Positions 62,782 to 64,000 of a stretch of DNA of 64,000 bases are shown one piece after another. Source of the stretch: Clostridium sp. TW13 (GTDB taxonomy: Bacteria > Bacillota > Clostridia > Clostridiales > Clostridiaceae); assembly GCF_024345225.1 (NCBI RefSeq), contig NZ_BROD01000001.1, positions 248,001-312,000 on the forward strand. The letters run 5' to 3'. Position 1 is the stretch's first letter; each line of letters starts with the position of its first letter. A program made the translations under genes and the position numbers. The notes under the pieces are model-generated. The model did not search any database. It had not been told where the DNA came from and saw nothing but the letters and a program-made list of their open reading frames with translations.

Positions 62782-63726
62782 GTGAAAAAAATCAATCTAA
62801 AAAAACTAACATTTATGTTCGTTTTCATAAATATATTTTTTTTTCTAGGATTAAATTATTATAAAATTGTTAGTCCTCAGATACAAGTAGAAGCAAATGA
62901 AGAAGTAAATGTTCAAAGCAATGCTGATAGAGATGTATATCTTAACATAATGACAACCAATAAATATCTTTATAATATGTGCAAGGATATAATTGGTGAT
63001 AAGCATAATTTATCTCTTATGTTTAATGATTGTAATGAAATGAAAAACTTTAATTTCACACAAAATTCAATAAACAGTGTATCAAAAATGGATATTTTTC
63101 TTTATATGGGCTTAGGAAATGAACCTTGGGCAGATAAGTTTATAGAAAACTTAAAAAAAGGAAAGGTAGGAATAGTGGATCTTTCCAGAGGAATTAAAGT
63201 GATAAATAGAAGCAAATCAACTTCATCTCAAGAGAAAGACAATATTCCTAATGAGTATTATTGGATAAGTCCAGAAGAACATAAGATAGCTTTATATAAT
63301 TTAAAAAGTGCTATAGAAGAAAAAGATATAAAAAACAAGGATATATATGAAAAGCAATATAATAATATAATAAAGGATATAGATAGTAAAAAAGATAAAT
63401 TAAAAAAGAGTGTTCAATCATTTAAAGGAAAATCTGTAGTTCTATTTGGTGATAATTTAGAATATTTGATTAATGGAATAGGAATAAATTATAATAAGAT
63501 TAGCGTGGATAACTCTGAGGATAAATTAAAGGAATTATTGAAGCAAATTGACAAGGATAATGGTATAATTATACTAGATAACTCAGAAAAGACAGATGCT
63601 CTAACAAAAGTATTAAATGAGTATAAGAATATAAAAATACTAGCGTTAAATACAGAAATTAAGGATAGTTACACTAAGTACTTGCAAGAGATCATTAATT
63701 CAATCCAAAACCTTAAGTTGGATTAA
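62782..63726 (+). CDS. ZnuA-like cluster A-I solute-binding protein lacking metal ligands
   Basis: The 314-residue protein has an N-terminal signal or anchor helix (about 8-28, KLTFMFVFINIFFFLGLNYY). Its outer domain follows the metal ABC transporter ZnuA/TroA fold (DIFLYMGLGNEPWADKFIEN, GKSVVLFGDNLEYLINGIGI). The histidine normally in DPHIWLSP is absent: the region reads NEYYWISPEEHK. The first and third histidines also lack clear counterparts, so metal binding is doubtful. No ABC subunits follow; a CBS protein does. GTG 62782 follows GAGGTGCG. Confidence 0.75.
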   Translation: MKKINLKKLTFMFVFINIFFFLGLNYYKIVSPQIQVEANEEVNVQSNADRDVYLNIMTTNKYLYNMCKDIIGDKHNLSLMFNDCNEMKNFNFTQNSINSVSKMDIFLYMGLGNEPWADKFIENLKKGKVGIVDLSRGIKVINRSKSTSSQEKDNIPNEYYWISPEEHKIALYNLKSAIEEKDIKNKDIYEKQYNNIIKDIDSKKDKLKKSVQSFKGKSVVLFGDNLEYLINGIGINYNKISVDNSEDKLKELLKQIDKDNGIIILDNSEKTDALTKVLNEYKNIKILALNTEIKDSYTKYLQEIINSIQNLKLD

Positions 63727-63767
63727 GTTATAGATAAATGATAAATTAATAAGGGGGCAAGATAATT

Positions 63768-64000
63768 ATGTTAGCAAAAACTATAATGATGAAAAAAAAT
63801 ATGCTGACAATAGTAAGTCCAAGTTTACCAATTGGGGAAGCACTAAAAGTGATGGAAACTGAGGGTTTATTATCAATACCAGTAGTAGATGGTAAGAATT
63901 TCAAGGGATCAATTGAAATTAATAAAATTTATGAAAAGTTTTTCACAGGAGATGAAGATAAGGATACTTTTTTAACTAATAATAAAGTAGAAGATTTCTT
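63768..64000 (+). CDS. CBS-domain protein, 3' end cut by window
   Basis: The visible part begins MLAKTIMMKKNMLTIVSPSL and continues as a CBS domain (LPIGEALKVMETEGLLSIPV, then VVDGKNFKGSIEINKIYEKF). CBS domains bind adenosyl nucleotides and regulate enzymes or channels. AAGGGGGCAAGATAATT precedes ATG 63768. It lies 41 bases after the ZnuA-like gene, so one operon is possible. The C-terminal domain and true function lie outside. Confidence 0.8.
   Translation, partial: MLAKTIMMKKNMLTIVSPSLPIGEALKVMETEGLLSIPVVDGKNFKGSIEINKIYEKFFTGDEDKDTFLTNNKVEDF

Overview
The window is about 64 kb of a low-GC Firmicutes chromosome. Gene content points to Clostridium sensu stricto (cluster I), with an overall flavour of the C. 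beijerinckii / C. saccharoperbutylacetonicum group. The evidence is very AT-rich DNA, strong AGGAGG-type ribosome sites, the secA-prfB pair, an RFN riboswitch, a T-box, spore photoproduct lyase, 2[4Fe-4S]-like ferredoxin traits, and candidate Spo0A, SigD and SigG signals. The species is inference. I see no rRNA, tRNA, prophage, transposase gene or CRISPR array.

Layout. 1-6.2 kb: housekeeping genes secA (5' cut), prfB with its programmed frameshift, a YczE-type membrane protein and tex. 6.3-8.7 kb: two near-identical soluble PocR-domain chemoreceptors. 8.7-11.5 kb: FMN riboswitch-ribU, a small unknown protein and a divergent PRPP synthetase. 11.6-19.2 kb: secreted lipase, RNA-methylase-like protein, ferredoxin, LiaF-like protein, kinase-like protein plus Fe-alcohol dehydrogenase, and an Nramp transporter behind a Fur-box-like site. 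19.5-35.2 kb: accessory region with a c-di-GMP GGDEF/HD-GYP protein, a PadR-flavoprotein unit, TetR, APH and methyltransferase genes, a secreted papain-like protease carrying starch-binding-like modules, and a flavodoxin-TetR-flavodoxin unit followed by unknown membrane proteins. 35.4-39.9 kb: two-component system plus LanFE-like ABC transporter plus CPBP protease, an envelope-stress or immunity-type module. 40-50.7 kb: lipoprotein, phosphoesterase, SplB, radical SAM protein, membrane chemoreceptor, asd with a divergent LysR gene, nucleoside phosphorylase and Hsp20. 50.9-58.3 kb: an ABC-TetR operon, a CorC/HlyC-type protein and a YtrA-type GntR-ABC operon. 58.4-64 kb: T-box-metG, a small immunity-like protein, rimI-tsaB-tsaE, and a degenerate ZnuA-like protein followed by a CBS protein cut by the window end.

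The most unusual content lies between genes. Three dispersed repeat families were found by eye. R1 sits directly after T-tracts, and its two full copies carry a perfect DnaA-box consensus. R2 is an imperfect hairpin found five times, each time in the same orientation upstream of the next gene and with compensatory stem changes, so it may be an undescribed leader RNA. R3 is a TA-ended hairpin found three times with the Spo0A-box sequence TGTCGAA in its loop, twice in one copy. Several local regulators (PadR, three TetR, GntR) have dyads at their own promoters, so many small accessory units look self-regulated.
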